A stretch of 64,000 nt of DNA from Tardiphaga sp. P9-11 (GTDB lineage: Bacteria; Pseudomonadota; Alphaproteobacteria; Rhizobiales; Xanthobacteraceae): contig NZ_NPKQ01000002.1 in the NCBI RefSeq assembly GCF_008329525.1, positions 868,001-932,000 on the forward strand, written 5' to 3'. Below, in pieces: positions 51,949-60,858 of the stretch. The notes under the pieces were generated by a model, which was not told where the DNA came from, did not search any database, and saw only the letters and a program-made list of their open reading frames with translations. How positions within the stretch are numbered: the stretch's first letter is position 1; the number at the start of each line of letters is the position of its first letter. Position numbers and translations under genes: made by a program.

Positions 51949-52944
51949 ATGATTGAAATGCCCCCGTTGCAGTTCGCTAAGCTGAATGGCATTCGCATGG
52001 GATACTACGATGCCGGCCCCATGAGCGACACACCACCGATAGTGTTGTGCCACGGCTGGCCGGAAATGGCGTTCTCCTGGCGGCATCAGATCAAGGCACT
52101 GGCTGCCGCCGGCATCCGCGTGATCGCGCCGGACCAGCGCGGCTATGGCGCGACGTCGCGCCCCGACGCCGTCGAGGACTACAGCATCGAACATCTCACC
52201 GGCGACCTCGTCGCGCTGCTCGATCACCTCAAGATCGACAAGGCGATCTTCGTCGGTCACGACTGGGGCGGCTTCATCGTCTGGCAGATGCCGCTGCGGC
52301 ATCGCGACCGTGTCGCCGGCGTGGTCGGCGTGAATACGCCGCACACCGACCGCGCACCGGTCGATCCCTTGCTGATCTACAAGAAGCGCTTCGGCGAGAC
52401 GATGTATATCGTCCAGTTTCAGGATCCCGCACACGAGCCGGATCGCATCTTCGGCGATAATGTCGACAAGGCCTTCGACTTCTTCATGCGCAAGCCGATG
52501 CCGCGCAAGCACGCCAATGTCGGCGAAGCGCCCGTCGGCGGCATCGGCGCGTCGTCGAAGACCAATCTCGCGTTCCCGCAGATGGTTGCTGCTTACGATC
52601 CCGCGAAGGACCCGCGCCAGAAGATTCTCTCCGACGAGGAAAAGAAAATCTTCGTCGACGCCTTCAAGGAATCCGGCTTCACCGGCGGCATCAACTGGTA
52701 TCGCAACATGAGCGGCAACTGGGCCCGCGCCGAGGGGCTCGATCACACCGTGCGCGTGCCATCGCTAATGATCATGGCGGAGAACGACGCGGTGCTGCCG
52801 CCCTCCTCCGCGGACGGCATGGAAAACATCATTTCCGACCTGGAGAAATATCTGGTGAAGGACAGTGGCCACTGGACCCAGCAGGAGAAGCCCGACGAGG
52901 TCAGCCAGGTGCTGATCGACTGGCGGCGCCGGCGGTTCGGATAA
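51949..52944 (+). CDS. epoxide hydrolase-like alpha/beta hydrolase
   Basis: A 331-residue alpha/beta hydrolase with the epoxide hydrolase pattern: oxyanion motif HGWPE (35-39), nucleophile Asp105 in GHDWGG, a lid tyrosine in INWYRNMSG, acid Asp in MAENDAVLP and catalytic His in SGHWTQQEKP. It opens an epoxide to a vicinal diol. It stands nine bases after WS/DGAT and 28 bases before the P450-reductase gene; P450s of this type epoxidise unsaturated fatty acids, so the pair could convert unsaturated acyl chains to diols. A haloalkane dehalogenase is less likely because the HGWPE and lid tyrosine favour epoxides. Confidence 0.9.
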   Translation: MIEMPPLQFAKLNGIRMGYYDAGPMSDTPPIVLCHGWPEMAFSWRHQIKALAAAGIRVIAPDQRGYGATSRPDAVEDYSIEHLTGDLVALLDHLKIDKAIFVGHDWGGFIVWQMPLRHRDRVAGVVGVNTPHTDRAPVDPLLIYKKRFGETMYIVQFQDPAHEPDRIFGDNVDKAFDFFMRKPMPRKHANVGEAPVGGIGASSKTNLAFPQMVAAYDPAKDPRQKILSDEEKKIFVDAFKESGFTGGINWYRNMSGNWARAEGLDHTVRVPSLMIMAENDAVLPPSSADGMENIISDLEKYLVKDSGHWTQQEKPDEVSQVLIDWRRRRFG

Positions 52945-52972
52945 GCACATACGGGCAGGAAAGACTCTCGAA

Positions 52973-55900
52973 ATGACGTCCACCAACAAACTCGCCCCGA
53001 TCCCGCATCCGCCGAAGAAACCGGTGGTGGGCAACATGCTGTCGCTGGATGCCAATGCGCCAGTGCAGGATCTGGCGCGGCTAGCCAAGGAGCTCGGGCC
53101 GATCTTCTGGCTGGACATGATGGGCTCACCCATCGTGATCGTCGGCGGCCATGATCTCGTCGACGAGCTCAGCGACGAGAAACGGTTCGACAAGGCCGTG
53201 CGCGGCGCGCTGCGCCGGGTGCGCGCCGTCGGCGGCGACGGACTGTTTACGGCGGATACCAGGGAGCCGAACTGGACCAAGGCACACAACATCCTGCTGC
53301 AGCCGTTCGGCAACCGCGCGATGCAGTCCTATCACCCCAGCATGGTGGATATCGCCGAGCAGCTGGTGAAGAAATGGGAACGCCTCAACACCGACGAGGA
53401 AATCGACGTCGTCCATGACATGACGGCGCTGACCCTGGATACGATCGGCCTGTGCGGTTTCGACTATCGCTTCAATTCGTTCTACCGGAGCGACTATCAC
53501 CCGTTCGTGGAATCGCTGGTGCGTTCGCTTGAAACCATCATGATGACCCGCGGTCTGCCGCTGGAAAGTCTCTGGATGCAGAAGCGCCGCCGCGATCTCG
53601 CCGGCGACGTCGCCTTCATGAATTCGATGGTTGACGAGATCATTGCCGAGCGCCGCAAGGCGGCAGAGGCAGCGGACGGCAAGAAGGACATGCTGGCAGC
53701 GATGATGACGGGTGTCGACCGCGCCACCGGCGAACAGCTCGATGACGTCAATATCCGCTACCAGATCAACACCTTCCTGATCGCCGGCCACGAGACCACC
53801 TCAGGCCTACTGTCATGCGCGATCTACGCGATGCTGAAGCACCCCGACGTGCTGAAGAAGGCCTATGAGGAAGTCGACCGCGTCTTCGGTCCTGACGTCG
53901 ATGCCAAGCCGACCTATCAGCAGGTCACGCAGCTTCATTACATCACACAGATCCTGAAGGAGTCGCTGCGGCTGTGGCCGCCGGCACCGGCCTATGGCAT
54001 TGCGCCAGTGCAGGACGAAACCATCGGCGGCGGCAAGTACAAGCTGCGCAAGGGCACCTTCGTCACCATCCTGGTGCTGGCGCTACATCGCGATCCCTCG
54101 GTCTGGGGACCCAATCCCGACGCGTTCGACCCCGAGAATTTCTCGAAGGAGGCCGAAGCGGCGCGGCCGATCAACGCCTGGAAACCGTTCGGTAACGGCC
54201 AGCGCGCCTGTATCGGCCGCGGCTTTGCCATGCACGAGGCGGCGCTGGCGCTCGGCATGATCCTGCAGCGCTTCAAGATGACCGATCACAAGCGCTACCA
54301 GATGGTGCTGAAAGAAACGCTGACCATCAAGCCCGATGGTTTCAAGATCAAGGTGCGCCCGCGCCATGATCACGAGCGCGGCGCGTATGCAGGCCGCACA
54401 AACGCGGCTACCTCGGCTGCTGCGCCACGCGCGCCCGTGGCCACGGGCCGTGCGCGGCCCAGCCACAACACGCCGCTGTTGGTGCTCTATGGTTCCAATC
54501 TCGGCACTGCCGAAGAACTGGCAACCCGCGTTGCGGATCTGGCCGAAGTCAACGGTTTCGCAACCAAGCTCGCGCCGCTCGACGACTTTGTCGGCAAGCT
54601 GCCGACCGAGGGCGGCGTGTTGATCTTCTGTGCTTCCTACAACGGCGCAGCGCCCGACAACGCCACGCAATTCGTCAACTGGCTGGGCACCGACCTACCC
54701 AAGGACGCCTTTGCCAAAGTGCGCTACGCCGTGTTCGGCTGCGGCAACAGCGACTGGCTGGCGACCTATCAGTCGATACCCCGCATTATCGACGACCAAT
54801 TGCGCGCGCATGGCGCCACCAACGCCTATGTGCGCGGCGAAGGCGATGCGCGCGACGATCTCGACGGCCAGTTCGAGGACTGGTTTGCGAAACTGCGTCC
54901 GCTTGCCGTGAAGGAGTTCGGCCTCGATACCGGTTTCGAGCGCAGCGCCGACGACGCGCCGCTCTATCAGATCGAGCCAGTGGCGCCGAGCGCAGTGAAC
55001 ACCGTCGTTGCACTCGGCGGCGTGGTCCCGATGAAGGTGCTGGGCAATCGCGAACTGCAGAACGGTGCGTCGGATCGCTCAACGCGTCATATCGAGATCG
55101 AGCTGCCTGCCGGGACCAGCTACCGCGTCGGCGATCATCTCAGTGTGGTGCCGCGCAACGATCCCGCTTTGGTCGACGCCGTCGCGCGGCGTTTCGGCTT
55201 TCTGCCGGACGACCAGATCCGGCTGCAGGTCGCCGCAGGCCGCCGCGCGCAACTGCCGGTCGGCGACGTTGTCTCGGTCGGACGGCTGCTGACGGAGTTC
55301 GTCGAGCTGCAGGCAGTCGCCACCCGCAAGCAGATCCAGATCATGGCGGAGAACACCCGCTGCCCGATGACCAGGCCGAAACTGCTCGGTTATATCGGCG
55401 ACGATCCCGCCGCAAGCGAGCGCTATCGCAGTGACATCCTCGCCAAACGCAAATCGGTGTTCGACCTGCTGGAAGAACACCCCGCCTGCGAATTGCCGTT
55501 CCATGCCTATCTGGAAATGCTGTCGCTGCTCGCGCCGCGCTATTACTCGATCTCGTCGTCACCGCAGGGTGAGACGGCACGCTGCAGCGTCACCACAGCC
55601 GTCGTTCAGGGCCCCGCGCATTCCGGTCGCGGGATCTATCGCGGCGTCTGCTCCAACTATCTGAGCGGCCGCCGCGCCGGCGATACCGTGCATGCGATCA
55701 TACGCGAGACCAAGGCCGGCTTCCGTCTGCCCGCCGATCCCCTTGTGCCGCTCATCATGATCGGACCGGGCACGGGCCTCGCGCCGTTCCGCGGCTTCCT
55801 GCAGGAACGCGCCGCGCTCAAGGCGCAAGGTGCTACGCTTGGCCCTGCGCTGCTGTTCTTCGGCTGCCGCCATCCCGATCAGGACTTTCTCTATGCCGAG

Positions 55901-56206
55901 GAGCTGAAGGGGTTCGCCGCCGATGGTATCTGTGAACTACACACCGCCTTCTCGCGCGGCGATGCGCCGAAGACCTATGTGCAGCACCTCATCACCCAGC
56001 AGAAGGACCGCGTCTGGGATCTGATCCAGCAGGGCGCCATTACTTATGTCTGCGGCGACGGCGGCAAGATGGAGCCGGACGTGAAAGCGGCGCTGATGGC
56101 GATCCAGCGCGAGCGCAGTGGCGGCGATGAGGCTGCAGCGCTGACCTGGATCGACGATCTCGGCACACGCAATCGCTATGTTCTCGACGTCTGGGCCGGG
56201 AGCTAG
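52973..56206 (+). CDS. self-sufficient cytochrome P450/NADPH-P450 reductase fusion (CYP102 type)
   Basis: A 1077-residue fusion. Residues 1-465 are a P450 with AGHETTS (271-277), ExxR at Glu330-Arg333, heme ligand Cys413 (FGNGQRACIGRG) and a BM3-like Phe92 (GDGLFTA). A proline/alanine linker leads to a flavodoxin domain from about 500 (LYGSNLGTAEELA), then FAD and NADPH domains with RYYSISSSP and GPGTGLAPFRGFLQER. The family hydroxylates or epoxidises fatty acids with NADPH and O2. In an ungapped match to P450 BM3, the carboxylate anchors Arg47 and Tyr51 are Ser52 and Ile56 here, so substrate binding must differ. Last gene of the WS/DGAT-epoxide hydrolase operon. Confidence 0.95.
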   Translation: MTSTNKLAPIPHPPKKPVVGNMLSLDANAPVQDLARLAKELGPIFWLDMMGSPIVIVGGHDLVDELSDEKRFDKAVRGALRRVRAVGGDGLFTADTREPNWTKAHNILLQPFGNRAMQSYHPSMVDIAEQLVKKWERLNTDEEIDVVHDMTALTLDTIGLCGFDYRFNSFYRSDYHPFVESLVRSLETIMMTRGLPLESLWMQKRRRDLAGDVAFMNSMVDEIIAERRKAAEAADGKKDMLAAMMTGVDRATGEQLDDVNIRYQINTFLIAGHETTSGLLSCAIYAMLKHPDVLKKAYEEVDRVFGPDVDAKPTYQQVTQLHYITQILKESLRLWPPAPAYGIAPVQDETIGGGKYKLRKGTFVTILVLALHRDPSVWGPNPDAFDPENFSKEAEAARPINAWKPFGNGQRACIGRGFAMHEAALALGMILQRFKMTDHKRYQMVLKETLTIKPDGFKIKVRPRHDHERGAYAGRTNAATSAAAPRAPVATGRARPSHNTPLLVLYGSNLGTAEELATRVADLAEVNGFATKLAPLDDFVGKLPTEGGVLIFCASYNGAAPDNATQFVNWLGTDLPKDAFAKVRYAVFGCGNSDWLATYQSIPRIIDDQLRAHGATNAYVRGEGDARDDLDGQFEDWFAKLRPLAVKEFGLDTGFERSADDAPLYQIEPVAPSAVNTVVALGGVVPMKVLGNRELQNGASDRSTRHIEIELPAGTSYRVGDHLSVVPRNDPALVDAVARRFGFLPDDQIRLQVAAGRRAQLPVGDVVSVGRLLTEFVELQAVATRKQIQIMAENTRCPMTRPKLLGYIGDDPAASERYRSDILAKRKSVFDLLEEHPACELPFHAYLEMLSLLAPRYYSISSSPQGETARCSVTTAVVQGPAHSGRGIYRGVCSNYLSGRRAGDTVHAIIRETKAGFRLPADPLVPLIMIGPGTGLAPFRGFLQERAALKAQGATLGPALLFFGCRHPDQDFLYAEELKGFAADGICELHTAFSRGDAPKTYVQHLITQQKDRVWDLIQQGAITYVCGDGGKMEPDVKAALMAIQRERSGGDEAAALTWIDDLGTRNRYVLDVWAGS

Positions 56207-56229
56207 CGAGAGGTTGATACCAGTTCCAT

Positions 56230-56373
56230 TGTCACAATCGCTGTCACAAAAGACTGCGCGCACTGTCACAATTGCCGTGCGCGCAATCTCTCATTAATCG
56301 CTGCGACGATTTGTTTGGCGCATGACGCGGTTGTCACTTTTTCACAGGCACTTTCCGTGTCATATGTTTGACA
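56230..56373. promoter_or_regulatory. TGTCACAA repeats and TGTCA-N6-TGACA before the alpha/beta hydrolase gene
   Basis: TGTCACAA occurs at 56230, 56242 and 56264, with a TGTCACTT at 56332. The third copy sits in the loop of a nine-base hairpin, TGCGCGCAC (56255-56263) and GTGCGCGCA (56277-56285). TGTCA (56358-56362) and TGACA (56369-56373), six bases apart, touch the likely start codon. The clustered motif suggests a regulator binding several half-sites. Confidence 0.45.
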
Positions 56374-57350
56374 TGAGCCCACGTTCCGCCCGATCCCCCG
56401 AAACGATTGATGTCCCGTACGAGCCGCCACAGCTGGCGCGCGCGAACGGGATCGATATCTGTTTCGATGTGTTCGGCTACTCGGACGCGGAACCGATGGT
56501 GATGATCATGGGCCTCGGTGCCCAGATGATTCACTGGGACGACGACTTCTGCCGCGAATTGGCCAGCAATGGCTTTCGCGTGATCCGTTTCGACAACCGC
56601 GACATCGGCCTGTCCTCCAAGATGGCCGGCGGCAAGCCGTTCACTTTGTTCGAGCTGGCCAAGCTGCGCTTCCTCGGTACGCCCGTCTCGGCCCCCTACA
56701 AGCTCAGCGACATGGCCACCGACGTGGTGGCGCTGCTCGATGTCCTGCGCATCCGCTCTGCGCATGTGGTCGGCGCCTCGATGGGCGGCATGATCGCGCA
56801 GGAGATGGCGATCACCTATCCCGAGCGCCTTCGCTCGCTGACCTCGATCATGTCGACCACGGGCAATCCGCGCCTGCCGCAGCCGAGCCGCGCGGTGTCT
56901 TTGCTCCTGCTGAAGCCACAGCCGTCGGGCTATGAGGCGTTCCTCGAACGCTTCAAGCAGACCTGGCTGTTCCTGCGCGTTGGCAGCTTCCCCGATGACG
57001 AAGCCAGGGATCTCGACCGCGCCGAGCGGACCTATGCGCGTGGCCTGAGCCCGGCCGGCGTCGGTCGGCAGCTCCGCGCCATCCTCGCTTCGGGCAGTCG
57101 TAAAGAGAGGCTTGCCACGGTCACCGCGCCAACGCTGGTGATCCACGGCAAGATCGATCCTCTGGTGCATCCGGCCGCGGGCCGCGATACGGCAGCCTCC
57201 ATTCCCGGCGCCAAGCTGATGATGGTCGACCGGATGGGCCACGCCCTGCCGATCTCGATGTGGTCCCTGGTGATCGACGCCATCTCCCGGCATGCGCACG
57301 GGGCGAAGCTGCAGCAACCGCTGCAGGCCAACGCGCGCCGCGCGGGCTGA
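56373..57350 (+). CDS. alpha/beta hydrolase (esterase/aclacinomycin methylesterase-like)
   Basis: A roughly 325-residue alpha/beta hydrolase. MIMGLGAQMIHWDDDFCRELASNG, RFDNRDIGLSS, nucleophile Ser in VVGASMGGMIAQEMA, acid in IHGKIDPLVH and His in MVDRMGHALP follow the family order. It resembles the RdmC or esterase branch that cleaves lipid or ester bonds. The start is uncertain: ATG at 56322, 56364 and 56373 are all in frame, none with a good ribosome-binding site; 56373 gives the most family-like N-terminus. It lies downstream of the P450 operon behind its own repeat-rich promoter, so separately controlled. Confidence 0.82.
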   Translation: MSPRSARSPETIDVPYEPPQLARANGIDICFDVFGYSDAEPMVMIMGLGAQMIHWDDDFCRELASNGFRVIRFDNRDIGLSSKMAGGKPFTLFELAKLRFLGTPVSAPYKLSDMATDVVALLDVLRIRSAHVVGASMGGMIAQEMAITYPERLRSLTSIMSTTGNPRLPQPSRAVSLLLLKPQPSGYEAFLERFKQTWLFLRVGSFPDDEARDLDRAERTYARGLSPAGVGRQLRAILASGSRKERLATVTAPTLVIHGKIDPLVHPAAGRDTAASIPGAKLMMVDRMGHALPISMWSLVIDAISRHAHGAKLQQPLQANARRAG

Positions 57351-57358
57351 GCGCGCGC

Positions 57359-57610
57359 CTACTTCTTGTCCTTCGGCTTCACACCAAGGCCCGCCATGTT
57401 GGCGAACATTTCCTGAAAGCGCTCGCCCATCTTCGGGTCGAACGAGAACCAGCTTTGCATGATCGACTCCGGCGAGAACTTGTCGATGTTGTCCATCATC
57501 TTCTTCTGCATCTGATCCATCATCGCCGACTGCATCGGCTGCACATCAGGCAGCCCCAGGAATTCGCGCGCCTCGAGCGGCGTGCAGTCCACGGTGACGA
57601 TCACTTTCAT
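57359..57610 (-). CDS. small DUF6489-like protein
   Basis: An 83-residue protein, MKVIVTVDCTPLEAREFLGLPDVQ, with an amphipathic Met- and Gln-rich middle (MDQMQKKMMDNI) and a basic tail. I recall a family (DUF6489) with the same opening KV-x-V-x-x-DCTP-x-EAR-x-F-x-GLPDV; its function is unknown. The ATG at 57610 with AGGAG seven bases upstream is preferred over the longer frame. It is convergent with the alpha/beta hydrolase gene, only nine bases away. Confidence 0.65.
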   Translation of the reverse strand: MKVIVTVDCTPLEAREFLGLPDVQPMQSAMMDQMQKKMMDNIDKFSPESIMQSWFSFDPKMGERFQEMFANMAGLGVKPKDKK

Positions 57611-57726
57611 TATCAGCTCCTGAGGCAAACCGGCCGCTCACGTGAACATGGCGACGCAACGGCAGTATCGCCGCTGACGCCTGCCCGATGCAAGCGATGT
57701 GACATCTACATTGCAGTTGCGAGATG

Positions 57727-58980
57727 TCAGCCGAAACGCTCAGCCGCGAAGGCTTTGGGATCGGTGAACGGCGTGACGCCCGTCACCATGTCCGCAATCA
57801 GACGGCCGGTCACCGGCCCCAGCGTGAAGCCGTGATGCTGGTGGCCGAAGTCGAACCACAGGCCTTTATGGCGCGGTGCGCTGCCGATCACCGGCAGCAT
57901 GTCCGGCAGGCATGGCCGCGCGCCCATCCAGGGCTTTGCCTCGACGGGATTGCCGAGCGGAAAGGTCTGCCGTGCGATAGGCAGCGCCCGCTCGATCTGC
58001 GCCGGCGTCGGCGGCGCATCGCGGAGCGCGAATTCGGCGCCAGTGGTCAGCCGGATGCCGCGATTCATCGGTGCCAGCAGATAGCCGCGATCGGCATCGA
58101 GAACCGGATGGCGCAATACCGCATTGCCGGATGGCGCCAGATGGATGTGATAACCGCGCTTGCTCTTGAGCGGGATGTTGTAGCCGAGCGGCCGAAACAC
58201 CTGATCCGACCATGGCCCGAGCGCAACGACGACATCGCGCGCGACCAGCGCCCCGTTCGGCCCAGCCACGCGCCATTTGCCGTCGCTCTGTTCCAGCGTC
58301 CGGGCGTCGGCGGCAATGAAACGGCCGCCCTTGCGGATCAACAGTGCGGCATAGGCTTTTGCGAGGCCGCCGGGATCGGGCACGAAGCCCGGTGATGTCC
58401 AGTGGATGGCACCGGCAAAATCGGTGGACAGGTTCGGCTCCTGCTCCGCAATGCCGGCGGCATCCAGAACGTCGCCCGGCACGCCATAGGCGCGATGGCG
58501 TTCGAGATCCACGATGCCTTTCTCAAGCGTAGCCTCGGAGCGAAACGCGTTGATCCATCCCATCCGGCGCAGAAGCTCCGGCACGCCGGCCTCCGCGATC
58601 AGGGCCTCGTGCTCGATCAGGCTGCGCTGGATCAGCGGCAGCGCCGCCATTGCACTGCGGAGTGCTCCCTCAGGCGACGAGTTCAGGAAATATCTGACGA
58701 TCCACGGCAGCATGCCAGGCAGTGCGTTGAGATGATAATGCACCTCGGGCGCGCGGTTCAGCGCATACTTAAACAGCTTGGTGAGGTCGCGCGGCAGCAT
58801 ATAGGGGAAAACCGAGCAGCACTGAATCAGCCCGGCATTGCCATAGCTCGTTTCCTCGCCAGCCTTCTCATGCCGGTCGACCAGCACCACGTTGCGGCCG
58901 CGCGCCTGCAGATGCAGCGCTGCCGACACACCGACCATACCTGCGCCAAGCACAAGCACATCAGCCTTGAGTTCCGCCAT
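57727..58980 (-). CDS. D-amino acid dehydrogenase-like FAD oxidoreductase (DadA type)
   Basis: A 417-residue FAD enzyme of the DAO/DadA family. VLVLGAGMVGVSAALHLQARG binds the FAD, ETSYGNAGLIQ is the DadA signature, and WMGARPCLPDMLPVIG with FDFGHQHHGFTLGPVTG complete it. It oxidatively deaminates D-amino acids at the membrane and passes electrons to quinone. The ATG at 58980 has GGAGCAGAG upstream. It diverges from a dipeptide-type ABC operon, a pairing suggesting use of peptides or D-amino acids from cell walls or soil. Proline-like substrates are an alternative. Confidence 0.87.
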   Translation of the reverse strand: MAELKADVLVLGAGMVGVSAALHLQARGRNVVLVDRHEKAGEETSYGNAGLIQCCSVFPYMLPRDLTKLFKYALNRAPEVHYHLNALPGMLPWIVRYFLNSSPEGALRSAMAALPLIQRSLIEHEALIAEAGVPELLRRMGWINAFRSEATLEKGIVDLERHRAYGVPGDVLDAAGIAEQEPNLSTDFAGAIHWTSPGFVPDPGGLAKAYAALLIRKGGRFIAADARTLEQSDGKWRVAGPNGALVARDVVVALGPWSDQVFRPLGYNIPLKSKRGYHIHLAPSGNAVLRHPVLDADRGYLLAPMNRGIRLTTGAEFALRDAPPTPAQIERALPIARQTFPLGNPVEAKPWMGARPCLPDMLPVIGSAPRHKGLWFDFGHQHHGFTLGPVTGRLIADMVTGVTPFTDPKAFAAERFG

Positions 58981-59219
58981 CTCTGCTCCGAAAGTCTACC
59001 GTTCTGGCGGTCCTGTTAGCGCTTTGTCGTGACCGAATGATGCACGCGCGCAATGCGTGGAATTGCTTATGCCCGATCCTAGCAAGGATTGCGCCAGCCA
59101 CTTCATTGTGCAGCGCATAGCTGACAAATGCTGCTTGCGTGACGTGCAATCTCTGCCAACAATGTGGCGGTCGCTGAACTGTCAGACAGCCGCGTCGTGT
59201 TGCAATGGAGAAGCCTAGT

Positions 59220-60827
59220 ATGTCGATCCGCCAGACGTTCATTGCCGCCGCAGCATCGTTGATCGCCTTCGCCACAGTTTCTGCCCCTATACTGCCCGCC
59301 TCCGCACAAACGCTGCGCTATGCCAATCAGGGCGACCTGAAATCGCTCGATCCCTATACGCTGCGCGAGACCACGACGATCGCCCATCACGGCCAAGTCT
59401 ATGAAGGCCTCGTCGGGCGCGGCAAGGATCTGCAGATCATTCCGGCGCTCGCCGAGAGCTGGGAAACACCGGAGCCGACGCGCTGGCGCTTCCATCTGCG
59501 CAAGGGTGCCAAATTCCACAATGGCGACCCCTTCACCGCCGACGACGTGGTGTTTTCCGCCGACCGCGTACGCGCCAAGGGCTCCGACTTCACGACGGTC
59601 ATTCCGGCCGATGCCAAGGTGCTCAAGATCGACGACTACACCGTCGATTTCGTGCTGACCAAGCCCAATCCCATCCTGACGTCGCAATGGGACGTCTGGT
59701 ACATCATGGACAAGAAATGGGCGGAGGCGAACAATGCCAACGCGCCGACGCCTGCCGCAGCGACCTCGCCAAGCTTCGCGTCGCTGAATGCGAATGGCAC
59801 GGGCCCCTTCACCATCGAAAGCCATCAGCCCGGCGTGAAGACCGTCTTCAAGATCAACCCGAACTGGTGGGGCAAGCCCGAGCATAATCTCAAGGAGATC
59901 ATCTTCACCCCGATCGCCTCCGACGCCACCCGCGTCGCAGCGCTACTGTCCGGCGAAGTCGACATCATCGAGCCGGTTCCGGTGCAGGACATCGCCCGCG
60001 TCAATGGATCAGCCAATGCCGCCGTGATGGCCGGCCCCGAGCTGCGCACCATCTTCCTCGGCATGGACCAGATTCGCGACGAGCTGCTGTTCTCGAACAT
60101 CAAGGGCAAGAACCCGTTCAAGGACATCCGCGTCCGCGAGGCCTTCTACAAGGCCATCGACATCGAACTGATCAAGAGCCGCGTCATGCGCGGCCTGTCG
60201 ACACCATCCGCTTTGATGATCGCGCCGCCGCTGTTCAAGCTCTCCGGCGACTTCACGCGGCCGAAATACGACGCCGACGGCGCCAAGAAATTGCTGGCCG
60301 ATGCCGGCTATCCCGACGGCTTCGAAGTCGGCATGGATTGCCCGAATGATCGCTATGTCAACGACGCCGCGATCTGTCAGGCCGTGGTTGGCATGCTCGC
60401 ACGTATCGGAGTGAAGGTGATCCTGAACGCGCAGCCGAAGGCGCTGTATTTTGCCAAGGTGTTCAAGACCGGCGGCTTCAACACCTCATTCTATCTGCTC
60501 GGCTGGACACCGGGCACGCAGGATTCGCACAATGTGATGCATGACATCATGGGCTGCCGCGACGATCCGAACAGCCCGCGCGGCGCCACCAATCTCGGCG
60601 GCTATTGCAACAAGCAGTTCGACGCGTTGACGGATCAAGTGCTGCAGGAGACTGACACCGCCAAGCGCGACCAGCTCATCAAACAGGCCTATGAGATCGC
60701 CGCCAAGGACTGGGCCTATATCCCGCTGCATCAGCAAGCGCTGGCCTGGGGCGTCTCCAAGAAGGTGAAGATCGTGCAGCGCCCGGACAATCAGGTACTG
60801 CCATACTGGGCGGTGAAGCAGGACTAG
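59220..60827 (+). CDS. dipeptide/oligopeptide-type ABC transporter binding protein
   Basis: A 535-residue family 5 binding protein with a Sec leader (FIAAAASLIAFATVSAPILPASAQ). LRYANQGDLKSLDPYTLRETTT, GKDLQIIPALAESWETPEPTRWRFHLRKGAKFHNGDPFTADDVVFSADR are diagnostic, and GPFTIESHQPG follows. It delivers peptides or other large solutes to the DppB/C-type permeases downstream. ATG 59220, seven bases after GGAGAAG, is preferred over 59205. First gene of the operon, divergent from the DadA-like gene across about 240 bases. Confidence 0.9.
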   Translation: MSIRQTFIAAAASLIAFATVSAPILPASAQTLRYANQGDLKSLDPYTLRETTTIAHHGQVYEGLVGRGKDLQIIPALAESWETPEPTRWRFHLRKGAKFHNGDPFTADDVVFSADRVRAKGSDFTTVIPADAKVLKIDDYTVDFVLTKPNPILTSQWDVWYIMDKKWAEANNANAPTPAAATSPSFASLNANGTGPFTIESHQPGVKTVFKINPNWWGKPEHNLKEIIFTPIASDATRVAALLSGEVDIIEPVPVQDIARVNGSANAAVMAGPELRTIFLGMDQIRDELLFSNIKGKNPFKDIRVREAFYKAIDIELIKSRVMRGLSTPSALMIAPPLFKLSGDFTRPKYDADGAKKLLADAGYPDGFEVGMDCPNDRYVNDAAICQAVVGMLARIGVKVILNAQPKALYFAKVFKTGGFNTSFYLLGWTPGTQDSHNVMHDIMGCRDDPNSPRGATNLGGYCNKQFDALTDQVLQETDTAKRDQLIKQAYEIAAKDWAYIPLHQQALAWGVSKKVKIVQRPDNQVLPYWAVKQD

Positions 60828-60858
60828 GCGGCACCCAAGCGGAAAGCGAAGGTCACGC

